Origin: Nitrospira sp.
GTDB taxonomy: Bacteria > Nitrospirota > Nitrospiria > Nitrospirales > Nitrospiraceae
Assembly: GCA_016788885.1 (NCBI GenBank)
Contig: JAEURX010000037.1
Span: 1-64,000, forward strand
Reading direction: 5' to 3'
Length of the DNA stretch: 64,000 bases
Numbering within the stretch: the first letter of the stretch is position 1; each line of letters begins with the position of its first letter. Made by a program: the position numbers and the translations under genes. Positions 32,051 to 41,581 of the stretch are shown in pieces. The notes below the pieces were generated by a model, which did not search any database, was not told the origin of the DNA, and saw only the letters and a list, made by a program, of their open reading frames with translations.

Positions 32051-34054
32051 TCAGCGTGCTGAATACCCGGTGGAACCGCCTCCGGTCCAGATCAACAAGA
32101 TGAGGTGGACGAGAATAAAGAGTCCCGCCACGATGATGGCCGCATACTGGTGTACCATGCCGGTTTGAAGGCGGCGCCAGGAGCGCGCCAGGAGGTGGTT
32201 CGCATATCCAATGATATTGAGTCCGGCATAGACCACGTGTTTTTCTGTCCAGGTGATTGCCGCAGAGCTTAGATCGGTCCCACGATCGATGCTGCGGACA
32301 ATCCCGTCGATAATGGTCCGATCAAACCAGTCGCAGAGTCTTCCCAACTGTTTGGTAGGTTCGACGAACAGGGTATCGTACAACTCGTCCACATAGTATT
32401 TGTTGAGCAGTGTGGTGTAGACGCCGGGCAAGCGGTCGGCCAGAGCGGTGGCTGCCGTTGACGGTCCACTATAAAAATAGTGGGCAAGCCCCCATCCGAG
32501 GAGCGCGATGACAGTGGCGGTCCCCATCAGGCCAAACATCAATGCGGGCGGAGTTGCATGTTCTTCTCCGGCGACTCCGGCAACCGAATGCAGAAAATGG
32601 TGGAACCAACCGTTCTCTGGCGGCACACCAGGAAAGCCGCCGACGACTGAGAGGGTAGCCAAAACGATCAAGGGCCCGATCATGACCATTGGAGATTCAT
32701 GCACGTGTTCTGCAGTGTGATGATCCAGCCGAGACGTTCCGTAGAAGGTCAGATAGGTCAGTCGGAACATGTAGAAAGACGTCAAGAACGCGCCGACCGC
32801 GGCCATGCCATAGAGCAGATAATGGTGGTGGACGAAGGCATGGCCCATGATTTCGTCCTTACTCCAAAAGCCTGCTAGAGGCGGGATTCCCGCGATGGCG
32901 ATAGTACCGATGAGAAACAACGCGTGCGTCCATGGAATCTTGGACTTCAACGCCCCCATTTTTCGGATATCCTGCTCACCGGAGAGCGCGTGAATGACAG
33001 ACCCTGCCGAGAGAAAGAGTAACGCCTTGAAGAATGCGTGGGTCATTAAATGGAATACGGCAGCGGTGTAGGCGCCGAGACCGCAGCCAAGAAACATGTA
33101 CCCCAGCTGGCTGACGGTGGAATAGGCTAACACCCGCTTGATATCGGTTTGGACGAGGCCGATTGTTGCGGCAAAGAGCGCCGTCACCCCCCCGATCCAG
33201 GCGACGGTGGTCATGGCGATGGGCGCCAGATCGAAAATGGCATGGTTACGCACGATCATGTAGACGCCGGCGGTGACCATGGTAGCGGCATGGATGAGCG
33301 CGCTGACCGGCGTGGGGCCTTCCATCGCATCCGGCAACCAGGTGTAGAGGGGAAGCTGGGCTGACTTGCCGACGGCACCCACGAGAAGGCACAGCGCAAT
33401 GGCGGTGGCCATTTCTGGTGAGAGTTGCGCGGCATTCTGCATGACTTGCGTGTAATCGAGCGTCCGGAAGTTCACGAAGATGAGGAAAATCGCGAGGAGG
33501 AATCCGGCGTCTCCGATCCGGTTGACTACGAAGGCTTTTGTGGCGGCTTTGGCAGCCGAGACTTTGTCGTAGTAGTAGCCGATCAATAGGTACGAGCAGA
33601 GTCCCACTCCTTCCCAGCCGATGAACAACACCACGTAGTTGTTGCCCATGACGAGGAGGAGCATCGAGACCATGAACAAGTTCATGTATACGAAGAAACG
33701 TGTGAAACCGGTCTCCCCATGCATGTAGCCAACGGAGTAGACGTGGATGAGGAAGCCCACACCGGTGATCACTAACAGCATGATGCAGGTAAGCGGATCG
33801 ATCAAATAGGCGAGGTTGATCGTGAGATCTCCGCCAAAGATCCATTTGTACGCGATGACCTCCCGTGCCGCTCCCGTGCGGAGGGTTTCCGTAAACACGG
33901 CGAGCACACAGAGGAAGGACATCAGGACCGAACCCCACGCGAAGCGGTGGGCGAGATCGTGAGAATAGCGGTGTCCGAAGAGGCCGTTCACAAGGACAGC
34001 CATCAGGGGAAACAGGGGAATCAGTTTGACGATCAGATCAATAGAGTCGGACAC
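32051..34054 (-). CDS. nuoL: NADH-quinone oxidoreductase subunit L
   Basis: 667 residues, distal proton-pumping subunit with a GTG start. LFIGWEGVGLCSYLLIGYYY, LPLYTWLPDAMEGPTPVSAL with IHAATMVTAGVYMIVR, and VLAYSTVSQLGYMFLG are the antiporter motifs. After about residue 540 the lateral-helix region (RLCDWFDRTIIDGIVRSIDR) and the last membrane helix (YAAIIVAGLFILVHLILLIW) follow. The length is normal. One base separates it from nuoK. Confidence 0.97.
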   Translation of the reverse strand: MSDSIDLIVKLIPLFPLMAVLVNGLFGHRYSHDLAHRFAWGSVLMSFLCVLAVFTETLRTGAAREVIAYKWIFGGDLTINLAYLIDPLTCIMLLVITGVGFLIHVYSVGYMHGETGFTRFFVYMNLFMVSMLLLVMGNNYVVLFIGWEGVGLCSYLLIGYYYDKVSAAKAATKAFVVNRIGDAGFLLAIFLIFVNFRTLDYTQVMQNAAQLSPEMATAIALCLLVGAVGKSAQLPLYTWLPDAMEGPTPVSALIHAATMVTAGVYMIVRNHAIFDLAPIAMTTVAWIGGVTALFAATIGLVQTDIKRVLAYSTVSQLGYMFLGCGLGAYTAAVFHLMTHAFFKALLFLSAGSVIHALSGEQDIRKMGALKSKIPWTHALFLIGTIAIAGIPPLAGFWSKDEIMGHAFVHHHYLLYGMAAVGAFLTSFYMFRLTYLTFYGTSRLDHHTAEHVHESPMVMIGPLIVLATLSVVGGFPGVPPENGWFHHFLHSVAGVAGEEHATPPALMFGLMGTATVIALLGWGLAHYFYSGPSTAATALADRLPGVYTTLLNKYYVDELYDTLFVEPTKQLGRLCDWFDRTIIDGIVRSIDRGTDLSSAAITWTEKHVVYAGLNIIGYANHLLARSWRRLQTGMVHQYAAIIVAGLFILVHLILLIWTGGGSTGYSAR

Positions 34055-34055
34055 G

Positions 34056-34358
34056 TTACCACTTCAAAAGATTCATTTCGTCGACGTTGGTGGAAATTTT
34101 GCCGCGGAACACCACAATGATGATCGCGAGCCCGATTGCCGCTTCTCCCGCCGCAATCGCGATGATAAACAAGGCGACGATCTGACCTTGCATGGATTCG
34201 AGATAGTGGGAAAACGCCACCAGATTGATGGTGGCGGCGTTCAACATGATTTCGACGGACATCAGGACGATAATAAAATTGCGCCGGATGAGGACACCGA
34301 GCAGGCCCGTCGTAAACAGAATCGCGCTGACGACAACATAGGCGGATAAGGGAATCAT
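34056..34358 (-). CDS. nuoK: NADH-quinone oxidoreductase subunit K
   Basis: 100 residues, three helices. LIRRNFIIVLMSVEIMLNAA carries the conserved membrane glutamate, and IAAGEAAIGLAIIIVVFR the second. The ATG overlaps the nuoJ stop (ATGA). Confidence 0.97.
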   Translation of the reverse strand: MIPLSAYVVVSAILFTTGLLGVLIRRNFIIVLMSVEIMLNAATINLVAFSHYLESMQGQIVALFIIAIAAGEAAIGLAIIIVVFRGKISTNVDEMNLLKW

Positions 34359-34879
34359 GCGTCCCGCCTCGTCTCAACTGACTTCGGGGTTTTGGCCAAG
34401 ACGATGGCACCGACGATGGCGCCGGTAAGAAAGACGCCGATGATTTCAAATTGGAGCAAGTAGTCGCTGAACATCTTGATGCCGACGGCATGCGCATCGC
34501 CATTGAGAAGGACGGCGGCCGTCGAGGCGTCCCCCCGGGATCCGCTGAATGGAGAGCGGACCAACAGAAATACGAGATACGCCAAACCTATCGCAGCGGG
34601 AGCCAGCAGGTACGGCGTTTTGGCATGGAAGTAGCGATCGTCGGTCTTGAGATTTAATAGCATGAGCACGAACAGATACAGCACGAGGATCGCGCCGGCG
34701 TAGACGATGACTTGCACTGCCCAGAGAAATTCGGCGTTCAGCATGACAAAGAGACCTGAGACGTGAAGAAGCAGGGCCAGGAGTGCGAGCCCGCACTGCA
34801 CCGGGTTCTTCAGCGACACGGTCAGGATACCGGCGACAATACTGACCACTGCGAAATACGCGAAAAACAAGAAAGCCAT
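34355..34879 (-). CDS. nuoJ: NADH-quinone oxidoreductase subunit J
   Basis: 174 residues, five helices. NAEFLWAVQVIVYAGAILVL with YLFVLMLLNL is the NuoJ pi-bulge helix region. An ATGA overlap with nuoK and 11 bp to nuoI fit an operon. Confidence 0.96.
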   Translation of the reverse strand: MAFLFFAYFAVVSIVAGILTVSLKNPVQCGLALLALLLHVSGLFVMLNAEFLWAVQVIVYAGAILVLYLFVLMLLNLKTDDRYFHAKTPYLLAPAAIGLAYLVFLLVRSPFSGSRGDASTAAVLLNGDAHAVGIKMFSDYLLQFEIIGVFLTGAIVGAIVLAKTPKSVETRRDA

Positions 34880-34890
34880 AACAGTACGGT

Positions 34891-35499
34891 TCAGCTCAAA
34901 TGTTTGGGTTGTGACTGTGTAGGTTTGAGGACCGATTGCGGAAAGTAATAGCGATACTCCCGACTCTCGTCCGAATTCTTTTCTTGGTTGTGCGTATACA
35001 GATATTTTTTTGCGTCGTCGAGATGGCGTGCGCCGACCTCGTAGAGGCGTTTTTTGTCGAACAGGAGAGTCCGCTTGTCGTGCGTGGAGAATTCATACAT
35101 TTTGGTCATCGCCAGTGCGTTGACCGGACAGGCTTCGACGCAATATCCGCAAAACACGCATTTGGTGATGTCGATATAGAACTCGCTGGCGAAACGCTGT
35201 AAGGGCCGTTCGGGGTCTTCCTGGCTGATGACCTTGATGCAACGGGACGGACAGGCAGCCTCGCAGAGATCGCAGCCCACACAACGATCGCGACCATCCG
35301 CGTAGCGAAGCAGGCCGAGGGCACCTCGGTGACCATCCGGAATCGTCCGCTGCTCGCGAGGGTACTGGAAGGTGATGGGGCGATGAAACATGTGTTTGAA
35401 GGTCACCTTCATCGCGTCCCATATTTCATAAAACAACGCCGCATGAAGAATTTTTTTGGTCAACGCCCCGACACTCATTCCCAACACCTTTCGCGACAT
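34891..35499 (-). CDS. nuoI: NADH-quinone oxidoreductase subunit I
   Basis: 202 residues. Two [4Fe-4S] motifs carry clusters N6a/N6b: CVGCDLCEAACPSRC and CVFCGYCVEACP. The N-terminal amphipathic helix and the C-terminal extension are of usual size. I chose the ATG at 35499 over the TTG at 35502. It follows nuoG by 23 bp; nuoH, normally between G and I, is not here. Confidence 0.96.
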   Translation of the reverse strand: MSRKVLGMSVGALTKKILHAALFYEIWDAMKVTFKHMFHRPITFQYPREQRTIPDGHRGALGLLRYADGRDRCVGCDLCEAACPSRCIKVISQEDPERPLQRFASEFYIDITKCVFCGYCVEACPVNALAMTKMYEFSTHDKRTLLFDKKRLYEVGARHLDDAKKYLYTHNQEKNSDESREYRYYFPQSVLKPTQSQPKHLS

Positions 35500-35522
35500 C
35501 AAAAAGACGGACGAGCTTACTC

Positions 35523-38231
35523 TTACGCACCAACCTTTTCAATCGTTACACGCGTCGATTTGAAATACGGCACTCCGGTGACTGGATCGGCTTCCGTGGT
35601 CATCAAATCTTTCACCGGGGGTTCGTTGAAATGTTCCGGAAAGAAGCAGCAGCCGACTTGGATGTCCGAGTCAGCCTTCACTCCCGCTTGGACAGCACCT
35701 TGGCGTGATGTGAGTCGGACGGTGGACTGCTCTGTGAGGCCGAGTTTTTCGACGTCGGCCGGATTCATGCGTATCCGCCCGGTGTTCGGTTCGATATTGA
35801 TGAGCCCTGATGCCTGGGTGGACATCTTGCCGGAGTGATAGAGGACCTGTCCCATCATCAGGGTATAGGGCCGTGCCTCATCATCCGTGGATGCCTGTGC
35901 CGCAGGGCGGCGATAACGCTCCTGGACCTCGGCTGCGTAACCGTTCGAAAGATAGGCATCCGGAGACGGCGAGACCCGCCGAGGCTGGCCGAGGTTGTAG
36001 TACCCCGGCAACAGTTTCATAATTTCGTTTTGCACGTCCTGGGGCGACTGGTAGGGCCACTCGTAGCCGAGCCCATTGGCCAGGGCGATCAGGATATGCC
36101 AATCCGGGAGGCTTTCGCCGACATGATCAAGCGCCTGGCGGACGCGTAAGACCTTCCCTTCAAGGCTGGTGAAGGTGCCGTCCTTTTCCGCATAGGTGGC
36201 GGCCGGTAGCACGACGTGCGCCATGTTGGCGGTTTCAGTCAGGAACGGATCCTGAACGATCAAGAGTTGAAGTTTGTCGAGGGCAGCTTTCACCTGCATC
36301 GAGGCAGGTAAGGTGGCCAAGGGGTTTTCCCCAATGACGTAGAGCGCCTTAATCTGGCCGGTCTGGATACGTGCCAGAATCTCAAGGAGATTCGCGCCCG
36401 TGCCGGTCGCGGGCAGGGTGACTTCCCAGGCTTTGCCGAAGCGTTCACGCGCGCCGGGATCATCGAATCGTGCTTGCCCAGGCAAAAATTCCGGAGCCAC
36501 GCCCATGTCGATGGCGCCCTGTTCGTTGACCTCTTCGGTCACGGTCGTGACGCCGGAGCCCGGTTGCCCGAGTTTTCCCGTCACCCAGGCGAGATCAATG
36601 AGCTTGAGGACATTCTGGTATCCATTCGGACGACGAACGATGCCCTCTGCGCACAATGCAACGGCGCGCGGTGCTTCGGCAAAAATGGTTGCTACCTCGC
36701 GGATCTGATCGACTGGGACGCCGGTTTGCGAGGCAACGTGATCCAGCGAAATCTGTGCGACCGCCGCTTTCAGAGCCGCAAACGCCTGAGGATGTTGCGT
36801 GGTAGCCGCTTCATCTACGAGATCCTGTTCGATGACGGCTTTGACCAGGCCGTCGATCAACAGGGCCTCCGTTCCCGGCTTCACCAGGAGCGGGTGTGAC
36901 GCGAGTTGGCCAATGTTGGTCGTGGCAGAGTCGACGACGATCACTTGGGCATGATAGACGCGGACAGCTTCCTTGATACGGACGGCGGTTAAGGGGTTGG
37001 TTTCGGTGATGTTCGACCCGATGACAAGGACGGCCTTGGCTTTGGTCAGGTCTTCCCAATCATTCAGCGGGCGGCCAATGCCGACGGCATGGCGAACAGC
37101 GTGAACATAATTCAGATGGCCATACCGCGCGCTACTGTCGAGCTGGTTGGTCCTCAGGCCGGCTCGCATGAGCTTTTGGAACAGATACAGCTCTTCGTTC
37201 GTACAGCGGGCGGTAATGAGTCCGGCAATCGACTCCGGACCATGCTTGCGGTGGATGTCGGAGAGTCGGTCAATGACCGTCTGCATGGCATCCAGCCAGG
37301 GTGTTTCCGTCAAGGTGTCGCCGATGCGAACCAGAGGCTGCCGCAGGCGTTGCTCACTGTCGATGTATTGGAACCCGAATCGCCCCCTGACGCAGAGCCC
37401 ACCATGACCCTTGGCGGTTTCAGTGCGATCGCCCCACTTATTCTTCCAGGAGAGCGGCGAGGTGACGCGGACCACTTCGGTGTCCTTGGTTTCGAGATGC
37501 ATCTGGCACCCGTCACCACAATAGTTACATGTGGTCGTGGTTTTCTTCATTTGCCACGGCTTGTACAAATACTTGGAGTATTTGTTCGTGATGGCGCCCA
37601 CCGGACAGACAGCCAGGCAGTCCCCGCAGAACTCACAGGCCAGCGGCTGGTCACCCTTGGCAACGACCTGGTTGAAGCCGCCCTTCTTCATGAATTGCAG
37701 CGCGTCGATCATCAGGACGTCTTTGCAGACATTGATGCATTCGGCGCAGGCGATGCAGCGATTCATGTTGAAATCAAGCACCAAGCTCCGCGTGTCCTCG
37801 GGAATAAACTTTTGTTTGGCGCTGGCGAGGTTGGTGACACCATGTTGGAACGCCATGTCCTGGAGTTCGCAATGTCCGTCGGCATCACAGACCGGGCAGT
37901 CCAGGGGATGGACGGACAGGTGTTTTTCAACCGCTTTCTTGCGCGCCGCGAACAGATCCTCGCCTTCGGTGCGGATCACCATGCCCGCTGTGGCTTTAGC
38001 CGTGCACGAGCGGACCGGGGCTTTCTTGCCTTCCTGCATCACGAGGCACATGCCGCAGGAGCCGAAGGGATCGAAGGTATAGTGGTAGCACATGGCAGGG
38101 ATGATCTTGCCCGTGCTGGCGATGACATCGTAGAGCGAGACGCCGTCCTTGGCCGATACCGTTCGTCCATCAATCGACAGTTCGATGGTAGAGGCTTCGA
38201 CGTCGGGATTAGTCGCTGGTTTCAAGCCCAT
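35523..38231 (-). CDS. nuoG: NADH-quinone oxidoreductase subunit G
   Basis: 902 residues. A [2Fe-2S] domain (Cys48, Cys59, Cys62, Cys76), a His/Cys [4Fe-4S] region (HPLDCPVCDADGHCELQD), two ferredoxin-type clusters (CIACAECINVC and CEFCGDCLAVCP) and an N7-type cluster (CNYCGDGC with a distal Cys in GGLCVRGRFG). A molybdopterin-oxidoreductase-like domain and a dinucleotide-binding C-terminus (residues about 790-900) follow. The extra C-terminal domain makes it resemble formate-dehydrogenase-type NuoG. No nuoE or nuoF accompanies it, so the electron donor of this complex is uncertain. Confidence 0.95.
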   Translation of the reverse strand: MGLKPATNPDVEASTIELSIDGRTVSAKDGVSLYDVIASTGKIIPAMCYHYTFDPFGSCGMCLVMQEGKKAPVRSCTAKATAGMVIRTEGEDLFAARKKAVEKHLSVHPLDCPVCDADGHCELQDMAFQHGVTNLASAKQKFIPEDTRSLVLDFNMNRCIACAECINVCKDVLMIDALQFMKKGGFNQVVAKGDQPLACEFCGDCLAVCPVGAITNKYSKYLYKPWQMKKTTTTCNYCGDGCQMHLETKDTEVVRVTSPLSWKNKWGDRTETAKGHGGLCVRGRFGFQYIDSEQRLRQPLVRIGDTLTETPWLDAMQTVIDRLSDIHRKHGPESIAGLITARCTNEELYLFQKLMRAGLRTNQLDSSARYGHLNYVHAVRHAVGIGRPLNDWEDLTKAKAVLVIGSNITETNPLTAVRIKEAVRVYHAQVIVVDSATTNIGQLASHPLLVKPGTEALLIDGLVKAVIEQDLVDEAATTQHPQAFAALKAAVAQISLDHVASQTGVPVDQIREVATIFAEAPRAVALCAEGIVRRPNGYQNVLKLIDLAWVTGKLGQPGSGVTTVTEEVNEQGAIDMGVAPEFLPGQARFDDPGARERFGKAWEVTLPATGTGANLLEILARIQTGQIKALYVIGENPLATLPASMQVKAALDKLQLLIVQDPFLTETANMAHVVLPAATYAEKDGTFTSLEGKVLRVRQALDHVGESLPDWHILIALANGLGYEWPYQSPQDVQNEIMKLLPGYYNLGQPRRVSPSPDAYLSNGYAAEVQERYRRPAAQASTDDEARPYTLMMGQVLYHSGKMSTQASGLINIEPNTGRIRMNPADVEKLGLTEQSTVRLTSRQGAVQAGVKADSDIQVGCCFFPEHFNEPPVKDLMTTEADPVTGVPYFKSTRVTIEKVGA

Positions 38232-38308
38232 GGTTCCTCAAATACGATTTATCGATTTGGCGATCCGACGAACGACAGGGGCGTCGTTCCTCTGAACCAC
38301 TCGATGCG

Positions 38309-39556
38309 TCAACGGTCACACTCGCCCATGACGATGTCGTATGTGCCGAAAATCGTCACGGCATCAGCGATCATATAGCCTTTCGACATATGATCGAACG
38401 CGCCCATATGGATGAACGAGGGCGCACGAATTTTCAACCGGTAGGGTTTCCCTCCGCCCGTGCTGACGATATAAAACCCCAACTCGCCTTTATGCGCTTC
38501 GGTTCCGCAGTAGATTTCTCCCGGAGGGGCATTGAATCCCTGCGAAAACAATTTAAACTGCTGGATCATGGATTCCAGGTTCGTGAACACCCGCTCTTTC
38601 GGAGGCAGGGTGACGCTGGGGACGTCTGCCATGACCGGCCCGTCCTGGATCTGCTCAAGGCACTGGCGGATGATCTTGACGCTTTCGTACATCTCTTGCA
38701 CGCGAATCCAGTATCGATCATAGGTGTCGCCGTTCTTTCCGACGGGGACGCTGAATTCACACTTGGGATAGGCCGAATAGGGTTCATATTTACGGAGGTC
38801 ATAGTCGACCCCGGAGCCGCGCAGCGTGGGTCCACTCAGCCCAAAGCTCAGGGCGTCCTCAGCCGAGATCACGGCCACGCCCTTAGTTCGCGCGAGCCAG
38901 ATGCGGTTCTTTTCCAGGAAGATGACGTATTCATCGATCTTCGGCGGAAAGTAATCCAGGAATTGTTTCAGTTTGGCGAACAAAGATGGCGTAAAGTCCC
39001 GCTCGACACCGCCGATGCGATACCAACTGGTGGTGAGCCGGGCACCGCACAGCTCATCAAACCAGTCGAGCAGAATTTCACGGTCTCGGAAACAGTAGAA
39101 AAAGACGGTCATCGCACCGATGTCGAGGGCTTGGGTGCCCAACCAGAACTGGTGGCCAATGATGCGCTGAATTTCCGCCACGATGGTGCGCAGATACTCG
39201 GCACGGTCCGGCACCGTGATGTTCATTAATTTTTCGACCGCTCGACAGTAGGCAAAGTTGTTATACATCGCACACACATAGTCGAGTCGATCCGTGTGCG
39301 GGATGAATTGATGATAGGTTCCTTCTTCAGCCAGTTTTTCCACTCCGCGGTGGAGAAAGCCCATGACCGGGGTGGACTTGACCAGGCGCTCACCTTCCAA
39401 CTCCAGGATGACTTTCAACACGCCATGGGTGCTTGGGTGTTGCGGTCCCATGTTGAGGAGGAGTTCTTCGGTCCTGAGCGTTGGAAGCGTTTCGCTTTCC
39501 GGATGCTCGGGATCGACTTTATAAACCGTAGTTCGTTGGTCTTCGAACTGTGCCAT
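38309..39556 (-). CDS. nuoD: NADH-quinone oxidoreductase subunit D
   Basis: 415 residues, 49-kDa-type subunit forming the quinone site. LLNMGPQHPSTHGVLKVILE near the N-terminus, the quinone-site region HRGVEKLAEEGTYHQFIPHT, and the C-terminal motif RAPSFIHMGAFDHMSKGYMI. It is separate from nuoC, not a CD fusion. Confidence 0.97.
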   Translation of the reverse strand: MAQFEDQRTTVYKVDPEHPESETLPTLRTEELLLNMGPQHPSTHGVLKVILELEGERLVKSTPVMGFLHRGVEKLAEEGTYHQFIPHTDRLDYVCAMYNNFAYCRAVEKLMNITVPDRAEYLRTIVAEIQRIIGHQFWLGTQALDIGAMTVFFYCFRDREILLDWFDELCGARLTTSWYRIGGVERDFTPSLFAKLKQFLDYFPPKIDEYVIFLEKNRIWLARTKGVAVISAEDALSFGLSGPTLRGSGVDYDLRKYEPYSAYPKCEFSVPVGKNGDTYDRYWIRVQEMYESVKIIRQCLEQIQDGPVMADVPSVTLPPKERVFTNLESMIQQFKLFSQGFNAPPGEIYCGTEAHKGELGFYIVSTGGGKPYRLKIRAPSFIHMGAFDHMSKGYMIADAVTIFGTYDIVMGECDR

Positions 39557-39585
39557 GATCGTGCCGTAGTCCTGCCAGGCCGCCT

Positions 39586-40083
39586 TTATCGGGTCGGTTC
39601 ATCCAAAAATTCGAATGTGTCACGCCAGCCCTTTCCGCGGAGCGGAAAGTCTTTGCGCAGGGGATAGCCCTCGTCGTATTCGTCCGGCATCAGAATGCGG
39701 CGAAGATCGGGATGGTTCCGGAATCGGATCCCCATCATGTCGTAGACCTCGCGCTCCATGAAATCGGCGCCTTTCCAGATGTCGGTCAGAGAGTCCACGA
39801 TACAGTCTGATTCCGGCACCCGAGCCTTCAGGCGAATCCGCTGTCGCGTGCGAACAGAGTAGACTTCGTAGACGACCTCGAATCGTTCCTCGTCGTCGGG
39901 CCAATCCACCGAGCTGACGTGGACGATATAATCGAATCGCAGGGCGGGATCGTCTCGAAGGAACTGCGCCACGTCGTGTAGACTCGCACGGTTGACGGTC
40001 ACCGCTACGTCTCCCCGCCATTCCGCTACCTTCGTGCAGGCGCCCGGGAACGTTTCCTCGATTCGTTTCGCTGGGTGACTCAT
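39586..40083 (-). CDS. nuoC: NADH-quinone oxidoreductase subunit C
   Basis: 165 residues, 30-kDa-type subunit. The signature EREVYDMMGIRFRNHPDLRR, then ILMPDEYDEGYPLRKDFPL, identifies it. Standard length, between nuoB and nuoD. Confidence 0.97.
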   Translation of the reverse strand: MSHPAKRIEETFPGACTKVAEWRGDVAVTVNRASLHDVAQFLRDDPALRFDYIVHVSSVDWPDDEERFEVVYEVYSVRTRQRIRLKARVPESDCIVDSLTDIWKGADFMEREVYDMMGIRFRNHPDLRRILMPDEYDEGYPLRKDFPLRGKGWRDTFEFLDEPTR

Positions 40084-40101
40084 GACCTAGATTTCCGTCC
40101 G

Positions 40102-40629
40102 TCAGACCTTCAGGGCGTCCCTGACTTCCTTCGGCTGTGAAAGGAACACGCGCTTTTGCATGATGCGCTCCTGCAGTTTCAGAATGCCGTCGAAGAGGGC
40201 TTCCGGAGTAGGAGGACATCCCGGTACATAAATATCGACCGGTACGAAGCGATCAACTCCCTGCACCACGCTGTAACTATCGTAAATATTTCCTGAAGTG
40301 GCACAGGACCCCATCGCAATGACGTACTTGGGCTCGGGCATCTGATCGTAGATCTTGCGAATCACCGGGGCCATCCGTCGGCATACCGTTCCCGCGACGA
40401 TCATGAGGTCGGATTGGCGGGGGGAGGCTCGGAAGACTCCTGCCCCATAACGGTCCATGTCGTACCGGGATGAGACGGCCGCGATCATTTCAATGGCGCA
40501 GCAGGCGAGTCCGAAGGTCATGGGCCACAAGGACCCTTTCCTGGCCCAATTCACGGCCTTTTCAACCGTGAGGGTGATCACATCGGGGGAACCGTCTTTG
40601 TCGTGTCCCCCCAGTTGAATTAATCCCAT
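40102..40629 (-). CDS. nuoB: NADH-quinone oxidoreductase subunit B
   Basis: 175 residues carrying the N2 cluster. Cysteines occur in [24 protein letters not shown] and [10 protein letters not shown]. The ATG overlaps the nuoA 3' end by 10 bp. Confidence 0.97.
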   Translation of the reverse strand: MGLIQLGGHDKDGSPDVITLTVEKAVNWARKGSLWPMTFGLACCAIEMIAAVSSRYDMDRYGAGVFRASPRQSDLMIVAGTVCRRMAPVIRKIYDQMPEPKYVIAMGSCATSGNIYDSYSVVQGVDRFVPVDIYVPGCPPTPEALFDGILKLQERIMQKRVFLSQPKEVRDALKV

Positions 40630-41003
40630 TCCAACGCTCCTTTTCGCCAGGCGTAGACATAGGCGACGAGGAAAAGACCGATAAAGATCAGCATTTCGAG
40701 CAGGCCGATGAGGCCGATCTTGTTAAAGACAATCGCCCAGGGATACAGAAAGATGACTTCGACGTCGAAAATCACGAACAGCATGGCAAAGATGTAATAG
40801 CGCACCGGAAACGGCATTCTGGCGTCCGAGAACGGTTCGGAGCCGCACTCATAGGTCGACAGTTTTTCCGGTTCCGGGTACTTGGGCTGAACAAAATAGC
40901 TGATGAGTAACGTGCCGGCACCAAACGCCAGGGCGATGAACACGAACACCAATATTGGAAAATATCGGCTTAGGTACTCTAAGAGGAGCTCGGAACCGGC
41001 CAT
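40620..41003 (-). CDS. nuoA: NADH-quinone oxidoreductase subunit A
   Basis: 127 residues, three helices. [20 protein letters not shown] is the conserved loop, and [18 protein letters not shown] the acidic helix. The ATG at 41003 is preferred to a TTG at 41018. A small hairpin (CCTCAA/TTGAGG, 41013-41029) lies in the leader and overlaps the weak ribosome site. It is the first gene of the complex I cluster. Confidence 0.96.
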   Translation of the reverse strand: MAGSELLLEYLSRYFPILVFVFIALAFGAGTLLISYFVQPKYPEPEKLSTYECGSEPFSDARMPFPVRYYIFAMLFVIFDVEVIFLYPWAIVFNKIGLIGLLEMLIFIGLFLVAYVYAWRKGALEWD

Positions 41004-41056
41004 CGACTCGAACCTCAACGGGTTTGAGGACTTATAGGGCTATTTAAGAGGTCGGA

Positions 41057-41086
41057 ATCTTAGCCCCTGGTTATTTTTAATAGCAA
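41057..41086 (-). promoter_or_regulatory. Candidate promoter of the nuo cluster
   Basis: Minus-strand TTGCTA (41086-41081), an 18-bp spacer and TAAGAT (41062-41057), about 54 bp upstream of the nuoA ATG. Confidence 0.45.
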
Positions 41087-41506
41087 GCGCACAAAGGACC
41101 TAGGTCTTTAGTCCCGATAGTCCTAGAAAGTGAATACTGTCCAGCAGTTATGAAGCAGCGAGGGAGAGGATCGTGGGAGGTGGTTATGACTGGGGCTCTG
41201 TTGCGAATTTCTCGTCCGGCTCAGATCTCTCTGTGAATGAGGCCTGCCCCTTTCCTGTGGCCGTGTTCATTTTATCGGCGGGGGTTCGCAATCCGCTCGG
41301 TGGGCCGCCTGAGCTGACATCCCACTCCGACGCCATCGGCGTAGCGGGCTGCACTTTCGTCCGCCGAGGGACTTGGGTGTTGATGCGCTGTCTTCCGGTC
41401 GTCATGTGGTGTCCTACGTGGTTCGGCCTGTTGAGCGGCGTCATCGACAAGCTCACGATACCATCCAAGGAGTGCTGAATCAAACCGCGAGGCGCGGGTC
41501 GATTTC
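41087..41506. other. 420-bp gap without a convincing gene
   Basis: Between the divergent nuo and OmpA promoters. Overlapping ORFs on both strands (41173-41478 plus, 41184-41576 minus) have no clear ribosome site and no recognisable product. No repeats or strong hairpins were noticed. Confidence 0.5.
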
Positions 41507-41534
41507 TTGACAACCCCCCGCTCTTTGCTAAGGT
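41507..41534 (+). promoter_or_regulatory. Promoter of the OmpA-family gene
   Basis: TTGACA (41507-41512), a 16-bp spacer and TAAGGT (41529-41534) preceded by TGC (extended -10), about 48 bp upstream of the chosen start. Confidence 0.55.
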
Positions 41535-41581
41535 TGCTACAGACAACCCCCTAACGTGTAAGCTAGATGAGGACATTATTT

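Noticed and set aside
37089-38378. Plus-strand ORF of 429 codons opposite nuoG/nuoD
   Set aside because: It is a shadow of nuoG, whose Fe-S motifs are unambiguous on the minus strand.
41173-41576. Overlapping ORFs on both strands between nuoA and the OmpA-family gene
   Set aside because: Neither has a ribosome site, a domain, or protein-like composition; the region is better read as a divergent promoter gap.
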